This document shows positions 18,401-26,289 of a stretch of 64,000 bases of DNA, piece by piece. The first letter of the stretch is position 1. Each line of letters begins with the position of its first letter. The notes below the pieces were generated by a model. It worked only from the letters and a program-made list of their open reading frames with translations, made no database searches and had not been told where the DNA came from. Source of the DNA: Bacteroidia bacterium (GTDB lineage: Bacteria; Bacteroidota; Bacteroidia; Flavobacteriales; Flavobacteriaceae); contig JAUIBP010000002.1 in NCBI GenBank assembly GCA_030427735.1, positions 62,001 to 126,000 on the forward strand, given 5' to 3'. Both the position numbers and the translations under genes were made by a program.

Positions 18401-19653
18401 GCGGTTCCTGGCACTAAAATACCTGTTTGCACCGTAGCAATGTCTCTAACCGAATTTGTTAACTGAGAACCTGCCCCACCTATATTTGTAGGATCGTAGG
18501 CGTTATTTGGGTTATCTGGAAAGGCATTAGGTCCTGCAAATACATTTACATCAGAACCAATTAATTCTGGATTAGATTCTCCCAAATCTTGAAACGCTAC
18601 AATATTCCTTACATTTTCGGTACTATTGCTTCGGTTTGTAATCCATGCTTCAATACGGGTAATCTGTACATTGGTATTTATAAACGGATAATTCGCTAAA
18701 GCTTCGTCGTAATGTTCTCTAAAGTATTGAGCTAAAAAAAAGTGTCTGTTTTCGTCGTAATCTCTGGCAAAAAGTTCAAACTCTTCTAGCGTTCCGCCAC
18801 CTTGGGCTACTACCGTTCTAGTTTCGGATTTCTGCTCGGAAAAAATTCCAGTTACTGTGGTTCTTCCAAATTGTAATTGTGTTTTTACACCAAATAAACT
18901 TTGTGCTCCTGTTATAAGCGAACTGTTTAAAGGCATACTAACGTTACCAACTTCTATCTTCTGGATGATGTCGTCTTCGGTAGGTGTGTATTCTAATTTT
19001 ATAATATTTTGAAAATCGAAAGTCGATTGGGTATCGTAATTGGCATTTACCTGTAATCGAGTACCTACCTTACCTAATAAACTTAAACTGATGCGCTGAT
19101 CGAAATCGAAACTAAAATTACTTCTGTTTCTTGGCGAAAATGCGGGATTATCTTGTTTAGAAAATAATACCCCAAGATCCATCTCTACCGATCCCTGCGG
19201 AATTACCTCTATTGTATTACCTCCAAAAATAGATTCGAAAAAACCAGAGTTGACATAAAATTCGGGTAAAAGATTTTTTTGACCATCTTCGGTGCCTTTC
19301 TTTTTCCCTTCGAAAGCATCAATTTTCTGTTTGTAATACGATTTTACGCCTTCAGCTTTTACTAATTCTTCGTATTCTGACGGAGTTAATATTATAGGAT
19401 AATTAATATTAAAATCGCCTACAGATTCTGTATAAATATAGCGATCTGTAAAGGCATCGTAAGTATATTTAGAGACTATACTATTCGGGTTTGGCATATG
19501 TATACGCCCCAAAGTATGCCCTGTTTTTACACTATCCTGCTCTGTAGTTGGCACTACCTGAGCAAAGCCTGCAACCGTAACAAAAAATAGTAAAAAGCAT
19601 ACTACATAACGTTTTATAGTACTATTAAAAGCATTCGTATTGGTTGTATTCAA
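12457..19653 (-). CDS. sprA: SprA, type IX secretion system outer-membrane translocon
   Basis: At 2398 residues this is the size of known SprA/Sov proteins. SprA forms a giant barrel through which the type IX secretion system exports folded cargo, and it is needed for gliding. The N-terminus has a signal peptide (YVVCFLLFFVTVAGFAQ). Long stretches of barrel strands are interrupted by large periplasmic and surface segments, and the protein ends in LTLRYNFGN with an aromatic residue near the end. The start is TTG at 19653: a stop lies two codons upstream and there is no other methionine before the signal peptide, so TTG (or less likely ATT) must be used. The gene follows ruvA by 6 bases, a layout I know from other flavobacteria. 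Residues about 1920-1960 form a Pro/Ala/Gln-rich linker. Confidence 0.95.
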   Translation of the reverse strand: MNTTNTNAFNSTIKRYVVCFLLFFVTVAGFAQVVPTTEQDSVKTGHTLGRIHMPNPNSIVSKYTYDAFTDRYIYTESVGDFNINYPIILTPSEYEELVKAEGVKSYYKQKIDAFEGKKKGTEDGQKNLLPEFYVNSGFFESIFGGNTIEVIPQGSVEMDLGVLFSKQDNPAFSPRNRSNFSFDFDQRISLSLLGKVGTRLQVNANYDTQSTFDFQNIIKLEYTPTEDDIIQKIEVGNVSMPLNSSLITGAQSLFGVKTQLQFGRTTVTGIFSEQKSETRTVVAQGGGTLEEFELFARDYDENRHFFLAQYFREHYDEALANYPFINTNVQITRIEAWITNRSNSTENVRNIVAFQDLGESNPELIGSDVNVFAGPNAFPDNPNNAYDPTNIGGAGSQLTNSVRDIATVQTGILVPGTAEGQDYGKLENARKLIQGSEYTYNTQLGYISLNQRLTNDEILAVAFQYTVGGNVYQVGEFANDGVDATGVDNSNDTQQVTNNNLVLKLLKSPITNVNQPIWKLMMKNIYDTGAYQLTQEDFKLNIFYTEASPLNYISPVGGDFGTTFNGQPIQEVPLLRLFNFDKLNYNGDPQANGDGFFDFVRNITVIPENGKIIFTKAEPFGEYLFDILDIQSENADYEVPSSYNPNQQKYVFNELYSVTKTKALDYAEKNKFQLKGRYKSTGGDGIPIGAFNVPRGSVTVTAGGRVLVEGIDYTVNYQLGQVQILDEALKASNTPIQVSTENNAVFGQQTKRFMGVNVEHQFSDKFVLGATFLNLHERPITQKANYSTEPINNSIFGFNGNYSTEVPFLTRLVNKLPNIDTDVPSNVSVRGEFAYLKPGAPKGTDFNGEATAYVDDFEGSQNAIELKSQQSWFLSSRPLGLGVPSNPNEDQNGIQNGYQRAMLNWYQIDPIFYSSQRPSEISDNEMSGLYTSRVFIQELFPNQGIAQGQSTILNTLDLVYYPEERGPYNFDPTVANGTISDPENSWAGITRALTSTDFEQANVEYIEFWLQDPFQENESNPGGKLVFNLGNISEDVLKDGRKQYENGLPRDGNSSLLPTTDWGTVVPQNQSLVYAFDSQGQERTNQDVGYDGYNDEEEALAFGSNFGPDPANDNYTYFLNTSGGIFDRYKQYNGVDGNSPETFTDTNRGSTTQPDVEDINRDNTMNTIDSYYEYELELTRQNLPLNPSDLSNIPNSNPLKEYIKDIKVEPRQLPNGQSTNVRWYQIRIPVQGANAKAVNGITDLRSVRFARMYVKDFTEQTVFRFGTLDLVRSDWRRYTLALDKNDGTPDDPQTEFSVGIIGTIENNGIYQSPPDVEPEELYNNNTVIQQNEQSLVVNVCGLEPEDSRAVYKNISIDMRQYKRLRMFIHAEEEGVLGLRDYSVAFIRMGNDLTQNYYQIEIPLKPSEGTSRAALWPDENEINLPLELLQEIKSKGLNDMTLTNEDPVFYDVVEGELESVDDPYSGYELRQHRIGIKGNPNFGDIRTLMLGVKNASGIESCGEYWFNELRLSDMDNEGGWAAVVSMDSNIADFANVSATGRQSTSGFGTIEQGPSERSLEDVQQYDMVTNVNVGQLLPKTWGVQIPFNYGVSEETITPKYDEYYRDIKLDQQLENATNKDSVLKVNENYTKRKSINFIGVRKIRTNEAKPHFYDVENFTLNYSYNKVEHRDFEIENSIDKTVRLGANYAYNFTPKTIEPFKKNDSLFTGKYWKILKDFNFNYLPTTFTVSSSILRNYNKQKFREVELGAGNIEIEELFRRNYTFDFQYNFSYNVTRALQLNFTASNNNIVRNYFVDNIINGEQDPTLDVWDGFLDVGDPNVQYQQLGINYELPLYKIPTLSFLQASYSYTGDFQWQKGSDLYGDLSIDGQTYDLGNSIQNANTHTLNSSMDMTKLYKYLGLVKKPARRSAPQPTPRSGLDQGQANAQPAPKAKKNTLLNAGIDLITMVKRVQVNYQESNGTYLPGYLETPGFVGTVKPTFGYTIGSQRDIRYLAARNNWLTTYQSFNEQYTENHNKQLDISANLEPVSDLKIDLIFNRLYSETLTENFYVDQQDLEYQSLTPNTYGNFNISTVLLKTAFGRSDETSSEAFDEFRSNRLTVSRRLAQRAGVDMTNPDNFENGDTNSYPLGFGKTSQRVLLPAFLAAYQGQDAGGVSLSAFRDTPLPNWDLKYTGFMKMAWFKKNFKRFSIGHGYRSSYTINQFRTNLDYNVVDFSVDYEDQPNDVFNQSGDYKNENVYSNINLTEMFSPLIRLDFEMQNSVKILAEIRKDRLLSLSFDNNLMTEILGNEYVLGLGYRIKEVRMKSKLAGPNKTIVSDINMKADISVRDNKTIIRYLDLENNQVTSGQTIWGLKYTADYAFSKNLTAIFYCDYSFSEYAISTAYPQTTLRTGLTLRYNFGN

Positions 19654-19659
19654 AATCTA

Positions 19660-20241
19660 TTATAAATTTTTTAAAGCTAGTTTTATAATGGTTTCTACTG
19701 TGGCATCTGGTTGCGCTGCAATAATTTTATCGACCACACGTTCTGCTGGTTTTTTGACAAAACCAAGAACTTCTAATGCAGATAACGCTTCTTCTTTGTT
19801 GGTATTGTTTACAGACAAAGAAACTTCGTCGATATCGTAAATCTTAAGCACTTTATCTTTTAAATCGATGATAACACGCTGTGCCGTTTTAGCGCCTATT
19901 CCTTTTATAGATTGAATTAAAGCTACATCGCCCGCGGCTATACCTTCGCGAACTTGTTTTGGTGTTAAAGACGACAACATGGTTCGGGCTGTACCAGCAC
20001 CAATACCACTAACCGAAATTAACAATCTAAACATATCGCGCTCTGCAACAGAAGAAAACCCATACAAAGTATGGGAGTCTTCTTTTACTAAAAGTTGGGT
20101 GTATAATTTTAAATGTTCCTGATCTGGAATTTGAGAATATGTATGCAGCGAAATGTTTAAGAAATAGCCCACCCCATTACAGTCTATTACAACATGGGTT
20201 GGGTTCTTTTCTACCAATTTCCCCTGAATATGTGAAATCAT
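19660..20241 (-). CDS. ruvA: Holliday junction branch migration protein RuvA
   Basis: A 193-residue protein with the three RuvA domains. The N-terminal OB fold is residues 1-62, starting with MISHIQGKLVEKNPTHVVID. The double helix-hairpin-helix DNA-binding region is at about 70-140 (SVSGIGAGTARTML and SIKGIGAKTAQRVI). The C-terminal RuvB-binding domain (EEALSALEVLGFVKKPAERVV) is reached through an acidic linker. RuvA binds four-way junctions and recruits the RuvB motor, whose gene lies separately at 27.5-28.5 kb. sprA begins 6 bases downstream, so the two share a transcript. Confidence 0.97.
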   Translation of the reverse strand: MISHIQGKLVEKNPTHVVIDCNGVGYFLNISLHTYSQIPDQEHLKLYTQLLVKEDSHTLYGFSSVAERDMFRLLISVSGIGAGTARTMLSSLTPKQVREGIAAGDVALIQSIKGIGAKTAQRVIIDLKDKVLKIYDIDEVSLSVNNTNKEEALSALEVLGFVKKPAERVVDKIIAAQPDATVETIIKLALKNL

Positions 20242-20263
20242 TTGACTTGGTTTGTTAAGGCTT

Positions 20264-20271
20264 CAAATGTA
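20264..20271 (-). promoter_or_regulatory. candidate -7 element for ruvA-sprA
   Basis: On the minus strand this is TACATTTG, a full match to TAnnTTTG, 22 bases before the ruvA ATG. The position 19 bases further upstream reads TTT instead of TTG, so only the -7 half is perfect. Confidence 0.5.
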
Positions 20272-20314
20272 ATAAAATTATTTGCATTATAAACCACTCA
20301 AATTCAACCGGTTC

Positions 20315-22591
20315 TTAATCACGTTTTTCTTTGGTTTGCGCATCAACTACCGCTATAGCTGTCATGTTTACAATTTCGTCTACACTTGCGCCTAACTGTA
20401 ATATATGAGCTGGTTTGCGTAAGCCTAACATAATAGGCCCAATAGAATCTGCCTTGTTTAATTCTTTTAACAATTTATAGGTGATGTTTGCTGCATCTAA
20501 ATTTGGAAAAATTAAAGTATTCACCTTTCTACCAGCTAATTTTGAAAATGGAAATATTTCCTGAAGCATATCGCTGTTTAAAGCAAAATCTGTTTGCACT
20601 TCTCCATCTACAACTAACTCTGGCATTTGGCGGTGTAAGATACTTACAGCTTCCCGTATTTTTGATGCATTTGGATTGTTAGACGATCCGAAATTAGAAT
20701 ACGATGTCATGGCAATTACAGGTTCTAACCCAAACATTTTTACGGCAGTCGCAGTCATTTTTGTTATGGTCGCTAAATCTTTTGCCGAAGGATCTACATT
20801 TATGGCTGTATCACTTAAAAACATAGGTCCGCGTTGGGTCATCATTAAGTTTGTAGTTGCCAATCGTGTAGCGCCTTTTGCCAAGCCTATAAGTTCTAAA
20901 ATAGGTCTTACAACTGTAGGATAGGCTCTAGAATATCCAGAAATTAAGGCATCGGCATCGCCTTCATTAACCATCATGGCTGCAAAATAATTACGCTCGC
21001 GCATTAAGCTTTGAGCCGAATACATGGTAACGCCGCGACGTTTACGTTGCTCCCAATACACTTTTGCATAGCGGTTTTTACGTGCGACTTCCTGATCGGA
21101 TTTCGGGTCTATAATTTCTACATCGGCATCAAATTCCAATTCTTCCATTAAAGCTTCAATGGCTTCTCTTCGTCCTAATAAAATCGGAATCGCAATACCT
21201 TCGTCGTATGCAATTTGAGCTGCCTTTAACACATCCAATTTATCGGCTTCGGCAAATACCACACGCTTTGGATTCATTTTTGCCCTATTAATAAGCAACT
21301 TCAATAACTTATTATCTGAGCCCAAACGCTCTAACAATTCGTTTTCGTACTTCGCCCAATCTGTAATTGGGTCTTTAGCTACGCCACTTTCCATAGCCGC
21401 TTTAGCTACTGCAGGAGGCACTTCGGCAATTAAACGCGGATCGAATGGTTTCGGAATAATATAATCTTTACCAAAAGTTAATCGGGTTTCGCCATAAGCG
21501 ATATTTACCTGTTCTGGCACAGGCTCTTTTGCTAATTTAGCAAGCGCTACAACCGCAGCCATTTTCATAGCTTCGTTAATTTTGGTTGCGCGAACGTCTA
21601 AGGCACCTCTAAAAATAAAAGGAAACCCTAATACATTATTTACTTGGTTAGGATGGTCGCTGCGTCCAGTTGCCATAATAATATCGTCTCGGGTATCGAT
21701 AGCTAATTGATAATCGATTTCCGGATTAGGGTTGGCCATAGCAAATACGATAGGGTTTGCCGACATACTAATTAACATGTCTGGGGTAACAACATCGGCC
21801 ATAGATAAGCCTATAAACACATCGGCATTAACCATGGCTTCTTCTAAAGTATCTATCAGCTTATGAGTAGCAAACTCGGCTTTTTCGGCAGTTAGGTTTT
21901 CACGATCGTCGCGAATAACACCTTTACTATCTAACATAACCATATTTTCGCGCTTGGCACCAAAGGCTTGGTATAAACGCGAACAGGAAATGGCTGCTGC
22001 ACCAGCGCCACTAATTACTATTTGTACCTCTTCAATATTTTTTTCGGCCAATTCTAAGGCATTTATTAACGCCGCTGCCGAGATAATAGCCGTACCATGC
22101 TGATCGTCGTGCATAACAGGAATGTCTAGTTCTTCCTTTAATCGACGTTCTATTTCGAATGCTTCCGGGGCTTTAATATCTTCTAAATTAATACCTCCAA
22201 AAGTTGGGGATATTTTTTTTACTGTTTGTATAAATTCTTCAACGTTTTCTGTATCTACTTCAATATCGAATACATCTATATCTGCAAAGATTTTAAATAA
22301 CAGCCCCTTGCCTTCCATTACAGGTTTTCCCGCTTCGGGTCCTATATTTCCTAAACCTAAAACTGCTGTTCCGTTAGAAATAACAGCCACTAGATTGCCT
22401 TTAGCGGTATACTTATAAACGTTTTCTGTATTTTTTGCAATTTCCAAACAAGGCTCGGCTACTCCAGGAGAGTAAGCTAATGCTAAATCTCTTTGTGTAG
22501 CATATTTTTTGGTTGGTACAACTTCTATTTTTCCTGGTTTAGGTTTGGCGTGATATACTAGAGCTTCTCGTCTTTTGCTTTGCTTACTCAT
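20315..22591 (-). CDS. maeB: NADP-dependent malic enzyme with C-terminal phosphotransacetylase-like domain
   Basis: A 758-residue two-domain protein of the MaeB type. Residues 1 to about 430 are malic enzyme: the active-site region AYSPGVAEPCLEI, the metal-binding EDIKAPEAFEIE, VMHDDQHGTAI, and the nucleotide-binding VISGAGAAAISC. Residues about 435-758 resemble phosphate acetyltransferase (NPKRVVFAEADKLDVLKA; TTNLMMTQRGPMFLSDTA) and are thought to sense acetyl-CoA rather than catalyse. The enzyme makes pyruvate, CO2 and NADPH from malate in the cytoplasm. It is monocistronic: ruvA downstream has its own promoter element. All key parts are intact. Confidence 0.95.
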   Translation of the reverse strand: MSKQSKRREALVYHAKPKPGKIEVVPTKKYATQRDLALAYSPGVAEPCLEIAKNTENVYKYTAKGNLVAVISNGTAVLGLGNIGPEAGKPVMEGKGLLFKIFADIDVFDIEVDTENVEEFIQTVKKISPTFGGINLEDIKAPEAFEIERRLKEELDIPVMHDDQHGTAIISAAALINALELAEKNIEEVQIVISGAGAAAISCSRLYQAFGAKRENMVMLDSKGVIRDDRENLTAEKAEFATHKLIDTLEEAMVNADVFIGLSMADVVTPDMLISMSANPIVFAMANPNPEIDYQLAIDTRDDIIMATGRSDHPNQVNNVLGFPFIFRGALDVRATKINEAMKMAAVVALAKLAKEPVPEQVNIAYGETRLTFGKDYIIPKPFDPRLIAEVPPAVAKAAMESGVAKDPITDWAKYENELLERLGSDNKLLKLLINRAKMNPKRVVFAEADKLDVLKAAQIAYDEGIAIPILLGRREAIEALMEELEFDADVEIIDPKSDQEVARKNRYAKVYWEQRKRRGVTMYSAQSLMRERNYFAAMMVNEGDADALISGYSRAYPTVVRPILELIGLAKGATRLATTNLMMTQRGPMFLSDTAINVDPSAKDLATITKMTATAVKMFGLEPVIAMTSYSNFGSSNNPNASKIREAVSILHRQMPELVVDGEVQTDFALNSDMLQEIFPFSKLAGRKVNTLIFPNLDAANITYKLLKELNKADSIGPIMLGLRKPAHILQLGASVDEIVNMTAIAVVDAQTKEKRD

Positions 22592-22613
22592 AAATTGTAT
22601 TATTAATGACTTA

Positions 22614-22621
22614 CAAATGTA
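22614..22621 (-). promoter_or_regulatory. candidate -7 element for maeB
   Basis: On the minus strand this is TACATTTG, matching TAnnTTTG, 22 bases before the maeB ATG. A TTG lies 24 bases further upstream, slightly longer than the usual spacing. Confidence 0.5.
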
Positions 22622-22725
22622 ACAATCCTATAATATAAAGGCTAACAATTTTAAAAACTTGATTTTAAAAAAGAGGATTAGGTAATACATTTAGAATTTA
22701 TATCTTTAAACCCTATCTCTGTAGT

Positions 22726-24339
22726 ATGTTGCATCGGTTATTCCTTATTTTATGTTTATGCTTAGGATCTTTGAGCTATAGCCAGGAGGTTATAGACCAA
22801 ATGATAGATAGCCTTAACATAACAAATCTGCCTTCGGAAAAAATAGATTTGTGCATACGCATTGCTAACAACCTTAATAATACAGATTTTGAAAGAGCAA
22901 TTACCTATCTGGAATTAGCAGAAAAAGAAGCCAAAGGTTTAAAACAACCTAACCATGAGCTTGCTTCTATTTACTATGCTTTTGCAAACATCTATTATGA
23001 TAAGGATGTTTTTGATGTAACCCTGGAATATTACCAAAAAGCTTATAATTTATATGCCGAAGAACATAACGAAGAAGCCCTTGCAAAAGCCGAAAACAAT
23101 CTAGCTATTATTTATGCCCGTTTAAATAATGAAGAAAAAGCTTTAGAGCATTTTAAATCGGTTTACGACTTTCAAACTAAACAAAACAATCCGTTACGAT
23201 TATCACAAATCTTAAATAATATAGGCACCTTATTTTTAGAGAAAAATATAGATTCGTCCTTAAATTACTACAATAAAGCTTATGCTATTTCACAAAATTT
23301 GGGCGACTCTGCAGTAAATGCACATATTTATACCAATTTGGGCCGCGCATACTCGATTAAAAAAGATTCCGTACAAGCATATACTTTCTTTAAACTGGCA
23401 CAAAAAAATATCCCTAAAAACAACACTAAAGCTAAAAGTTTTGTTTACCAGATACTCTCTGAATATTTTTTAGACAAAAAACAAAACGATTCGGCTATTT
23501 TTTATGCTCAAAAAACATTGGACTTAGAGCAAGATATTCCGTATTCGTTTACCAAGCAACATGCTATTAGCACATTGTACAAAGCGCACTTAAACCAAGG
23601 TAACTACAAAAAAGCCACAACATACTTCGAGTCGTTTAACACCATTCGAGACAGTTTAAATATTGAAGAAAAAGCCGTAAATGTAGAACGCTTAAAACTA
23701 GAACAAGAATACAGAACACGTGAAAAAATACAGAAGCTCGAAACCGAAAAAAGAAATATCACCTACATTCTTATTGGATTAAGTCTGGTAGCGGGCATAC
23801 TTATCTTGTTTATTTTACTAATTAAATACCGAAATAAAATAACCCAAAATAAGCTAGAACAAGAATTACTAGAAAGTAAACAACAAGAACTTAAACAAAC
23901 TTTAGAAGCCAAAAATAAAGCACTTATAGGTAAAGCAATGACCGAAATGCACAGAACAGACATTGTTAATGGCATTTTAAAAGATTTAAAACAAATAAAA
24001 CTAAAGGCGGTAAAACGAGAAACCCAACAAGCTATAGATTTTATTTTAAAACGCTTACAATTAGATTTGAATACAGATATCTGGAAAGAATTCGAAGTCA
24101 GTTTTGAATCTGTACACAAAGACTTTTACGTTAACTTAAGCGATAAACACCCCGATTTAACACCAAAAGACCGCAGGCTATGTGCGCTTTTATATTTGGA
24201 TTTAACTTCTAAAGAAATTTCCCAAATTACAGGTCAAAGCTTCAAATCTGTAGAAAATGCTAGAACGCGATTACGCAAAAAACTAGACCTTACCAACGAA
24301 AAAATAAACCTTTCTACGTATTTAAACTCACTGTCTTAA
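22726..24339 (+). CDS. membrane-bound TPR protein with C-terminal LuxR-like helix-turn-helix
   Basis: A 537-residue protein. A signal peptide (residues 1-19, ending LSYS) is followed by about seven tetratricopeptide repeats (residues about 40-320, e.g. AKAENNLAIIYARLNNEEKALEHF). Then come a short coiled coil, one membrane helix (residues about 345-366), a cytoplasmic coiled coil (about 370-400), and a C-terminal DNA-binding segment (LTPKDRRLCALLYLDLTSKEISQ, then KSVENARTRLRKKL). The order implies a periplasmic sensor joined through the membrane to a DNA-binding head, a design common in Bacteroidota but mostly uncharacterised. Targets are unknown. The type IX cargo gene and small protein immediately downstream on the same strand are possible targets. 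It is divergent from maeB. Confidence 0.9.
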   Translation: MLHRLFLILCLCLGSLSYSQEVIDQMIDSLNITNLPSEKIDLCIRIANNLNNTDFERAITYLELAEKEAKGLKQPNHELASIYYAFANIYYDKDVFDVTLEYYQKAYNLYAEEHNEEALAKAENNLAIIYARLNNEEKALEHFKSVYDFQTKQNNPLRLSQILNNIGTLFLEKNIDSSLNYYNKAYAISQNLGDSAVNAHIYTNLGRAYSIKKDSVQAYTFFKLAQKNIPKNNTKAKSFVYQILSEYFLDKKQNDSAIFYAQKTLDLEQDIPYSFTKQHAISTLYKAHLNQGNYKKATTYFESFNTIRDSLNIEEKAVNVERLKLEQEYRTREKIQKLETEKRNITYILIGLSLVAGILILFILLIKYRNKITQNKLEQELLESKQQELKQTLEAKNKALIGKAMTEMHRTDIVNGILKDLKQIKLKAVKRETQQAIDFILKRLQLDLNTDIWKEFEVSFESVHKDFYVNLSDKHPDLTPKDRRLCALLYLDLTSKEISQITGQSFKSVENARTRLRKKLDLTNEKINLSTYLNSLS

Positions 24340-24388
24340 ACAAAATACAGGATTAGTTTAACTTACTAAAAATCAAAATGTTAATTTA

Positions 24389-24440
24389 TTTTGAGTGCTT
24401 TTGTAATGTCTAAAAAACCCGTTTGAGTGTTTTAGAATGG
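24389..24440 (+). repeat. imperfect direct repeat in the gap after the TPR/HTH gene
   Basis: Two 20-base units (24389-24408 and 24421-24440) share 14 positions, including the core TTTGAGTG, with starts 32 bases apart, close to three helical turns. The spacing would suit a regulator-binding site, but the match is modest in AT-rich sequence and may be chance. Nothing else is evident in the 166-base gap. Confidence 0.25.
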
Positions 24441-24505
24441 CTTCATTTTTTTATACCAGCTAAAAACCTTTATAGTTTTACAGCGCTGCTTTAACACGCT
24501 TTGTT

Positions 24506-24637
24506 ATGAATTCAAAACCAAATAACAACAAACAAAAAACGCTGGAGGAACTTCTAGAAGATAGTGAAATAAAAAAAGAAGCCTTAAAAAAAATCATTGA
24601 AAAAATAGACAAAAAGACTAATCCTAAATCAAAATAA
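24506..24637 (+). CDS. small charged protein of unknown function (43 residues)
   Basis: An ATG-initiated frame of 43 codons ending in TAA, followed after only 2 bases by the ATG of the type IX cargo gene. The product is highly charged, with Lys and Glu making up nearly half of it. A predicted helix lies at about residues 12-36 (TLEELLEDSEIKKEALKKII) and there is no signal or membrane segment. Tight spacing to the next gene and a sensible heptad-like helix favour a real gene, possibly translationally coupled to the secreted protein. Against this, Lys-rich frames arise easily in AT-rich DNA. I recognise no family. It could be a small cytoplasmic partner or merely a leader cistron. Confidence 0.5.
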   Translation: MNSKPNNNKQKTLEELLEDSEIKKEALKKIIEKIDKKTNPKSK

Positions 24638-24639
24638 AT

Positions 24640-26241
24640 ATGAAAAAAATTACACTTTTAATAGCTTGTTTCATTTTTAGTTATGCTATGCAAGCACAAT
24701 GGAGTACTAACACTGCCGAAAATACACTTTTGGCTTCTGGTGAAGCGGCCAGCCAATATTCTGTTTCCGATGCCGAAGGCAATATTTACACCATGTTTTG
24801 GGTAAATGTTCCTGCTCCAAAATACTACGAGTTGCGCTTGCAGAAAATAGATGCTGCTGGCAATAAAAAATTTGGAGATAACGGTAAATTGGTTAGCGAT
24901 AATATAGACATGCTATCGTACATTACGGTTAGTGATTTTGCTATAGATAGTGCAAGTAATTTATACCTAAGCGTAACCGCTACGAATAGTAGAGATGGTC
25001 TAGTTTTTATTTTTGATAAAGACGGTAACAGTTTATGGGATACCAATCTAAATATTGGTCATGCTTATAAAGTAGAAACACTGCCTTTAACCAGTGGCGA
25101 TATTTTAGTTGCCTCTATAAACGAAAATAGCGATAGTGTACTCCAAAAATACACTGGTAAAGGCGATACCGTTTGGACTAGCCCAGTTACACACAATCTA
25201 CATGTTGTAAGCTATATGTTTGAAATGTCTGATGGAAGTGTTATGGTTATTTACAGTAAACGTAATAATGCAGGTAGCGATACGTCGTCTGTACTATATG
25301 CGCAACGTTATGATGCAAATGGCACACCATTATGGAATAAGATGACTCAGCTTTTCAATTCTAGCTATAACGATTATTATAATATTCCACATTATGGGTT
25401 TCAAGATGGAGACCAAGTATATGTATCGTATAAATTGGCACAAGGCAACAGCTTTCAAGCCTATGTACAACGTATAAATCCAGATGGCACTTTACCTTGG
25501 GGTATAAATGGTAGCGATTTTTCTACACAGTTAAGCTTTTACGAAAAAGATGTAAAATTAGCTTTCGATTCTGGTGCAGACCATTTTTGGGCGGTAGCAC
25601 CATTTACAACTACTAACCAACAATATGTTGCAACCTATGTGCAGAAATTCGATAAAAACACAGGAGCACGCCTTTTAGGAGACCAAGCGAAGCAAATTGT
25701 GCCATACAGCTCCCCTGCTATTTTAGCTGTAGGCGAGTTACAATTATATAATGGCAACCCAATGCTTTTAATTGCTTCGGAATACGAAACCAATATTGCG
25801 CTATTAGACGATAAAGGTGATTATGCTTGGCCAGAAGAAACCAAACCACTTGCTACATTTTCTGCATCGAAAGGCAGCTATTCTTTTCTTAAAATTAAAG
25901 ACAACGAATTTGTAAATATTTTTATTGAAGCTAAAGAAAACAATAAGCCTCAACTTTTTGCCCAAAATTATGTTGCCCAAACCTTATCTGTAGATGATGT
26001 TTCAACTACAAACAACATTCGTTTTAAAAACCCTATTCAAAACGAATTGTCAATCAAAAGCACTAACGCTATTAAAAATATAACTGTTTTTAATATGCTA
26101 GGTAAGCAGGTTTACAGCAACTCTAATTTAAATACAACTTTAATTACCATAGATTCTCAACATTGGAATTCTGGTTTGTATTTAGTTAATCTGTCGCAAA
26201 CTAACGGACAAACCGCTTGTATTAAAATTATAAAACAATAA
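24640..26241 (+). CDS. secreted protein with type IX secretion (type A) C-terminal sorting domain
   Basis: A 533-residue protein with signal peptide (MKKITLLIACFIFSYAMQAQ). The body, about residues 20-440, consists of repeated beta-strand blades typical of a propeller (e.g. LRLQKIDAAGNKKFGDNGKL, VQRINPDGTLPWGINGSDF, VQKFDKNTGARL). The C-terminal 75 residues are a type A sorting domain: LSIKSTNAIKNITVFNMLGKQVY, then WNSGLYLVNLSQTNGQ, and final lysines. It should be exported across the outer membrane through the SprA-dependent system and anchored to or released from the surface. No catalytic motif is visible; the ligand or substrate is unknown. The 43-codon gene precedes it by 2 bases. Confidence 0.9.
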   Translation: MKKITLLIACFIFSYAMQAQWSTNTAENTLLASGEAASQYSVSDAEGNIYTMFWVNVPAPKYYELRLQKIDAAGNKKFGDNGKLVSDNIDMLSYITVSDFAIDSASNLYLSVTATNSRDGLVFIFDKDGNSLWDTNLNIGHAYKVETLPLTSGDILVASINENSDSVLQKYTGKGDTVWTSPVTHNLHVVSYMFEMSDGSVMVIYSKRNNAGSDTSSVLYAQRYDANGTPLWNKMTQLFNSSYNDYYNIPHYGFQDGDQVYVSYKLAQGNSFQAYVQRINPDGTLPWGINGSDFSTQLSFYEKDVKLAFDSGADHFWAVAPFTTTNQQYVATYVQKFDKNTGARLLGDQAKQIVPYSSPAILAVGELQLYNGNPMLLIASEYETNIALLDDKGDYAWPEETKPLATFSASKGSYSFLKIKDNEFVNIFIEAKENNKPQLFAQNYVAQTLSVDDVSTTNNIRFKNPIQNELSIKSTNAIKNITVFNMLGKQVYSNSNLNTTLITIDSQHWNSGLYLVNLSQTNGQTACIKIIKQ

Positions 26242-26289
26242 CCCTAATTACTAAATCCCCCAAATTTACCTTAAACAGTAAACTACGAT

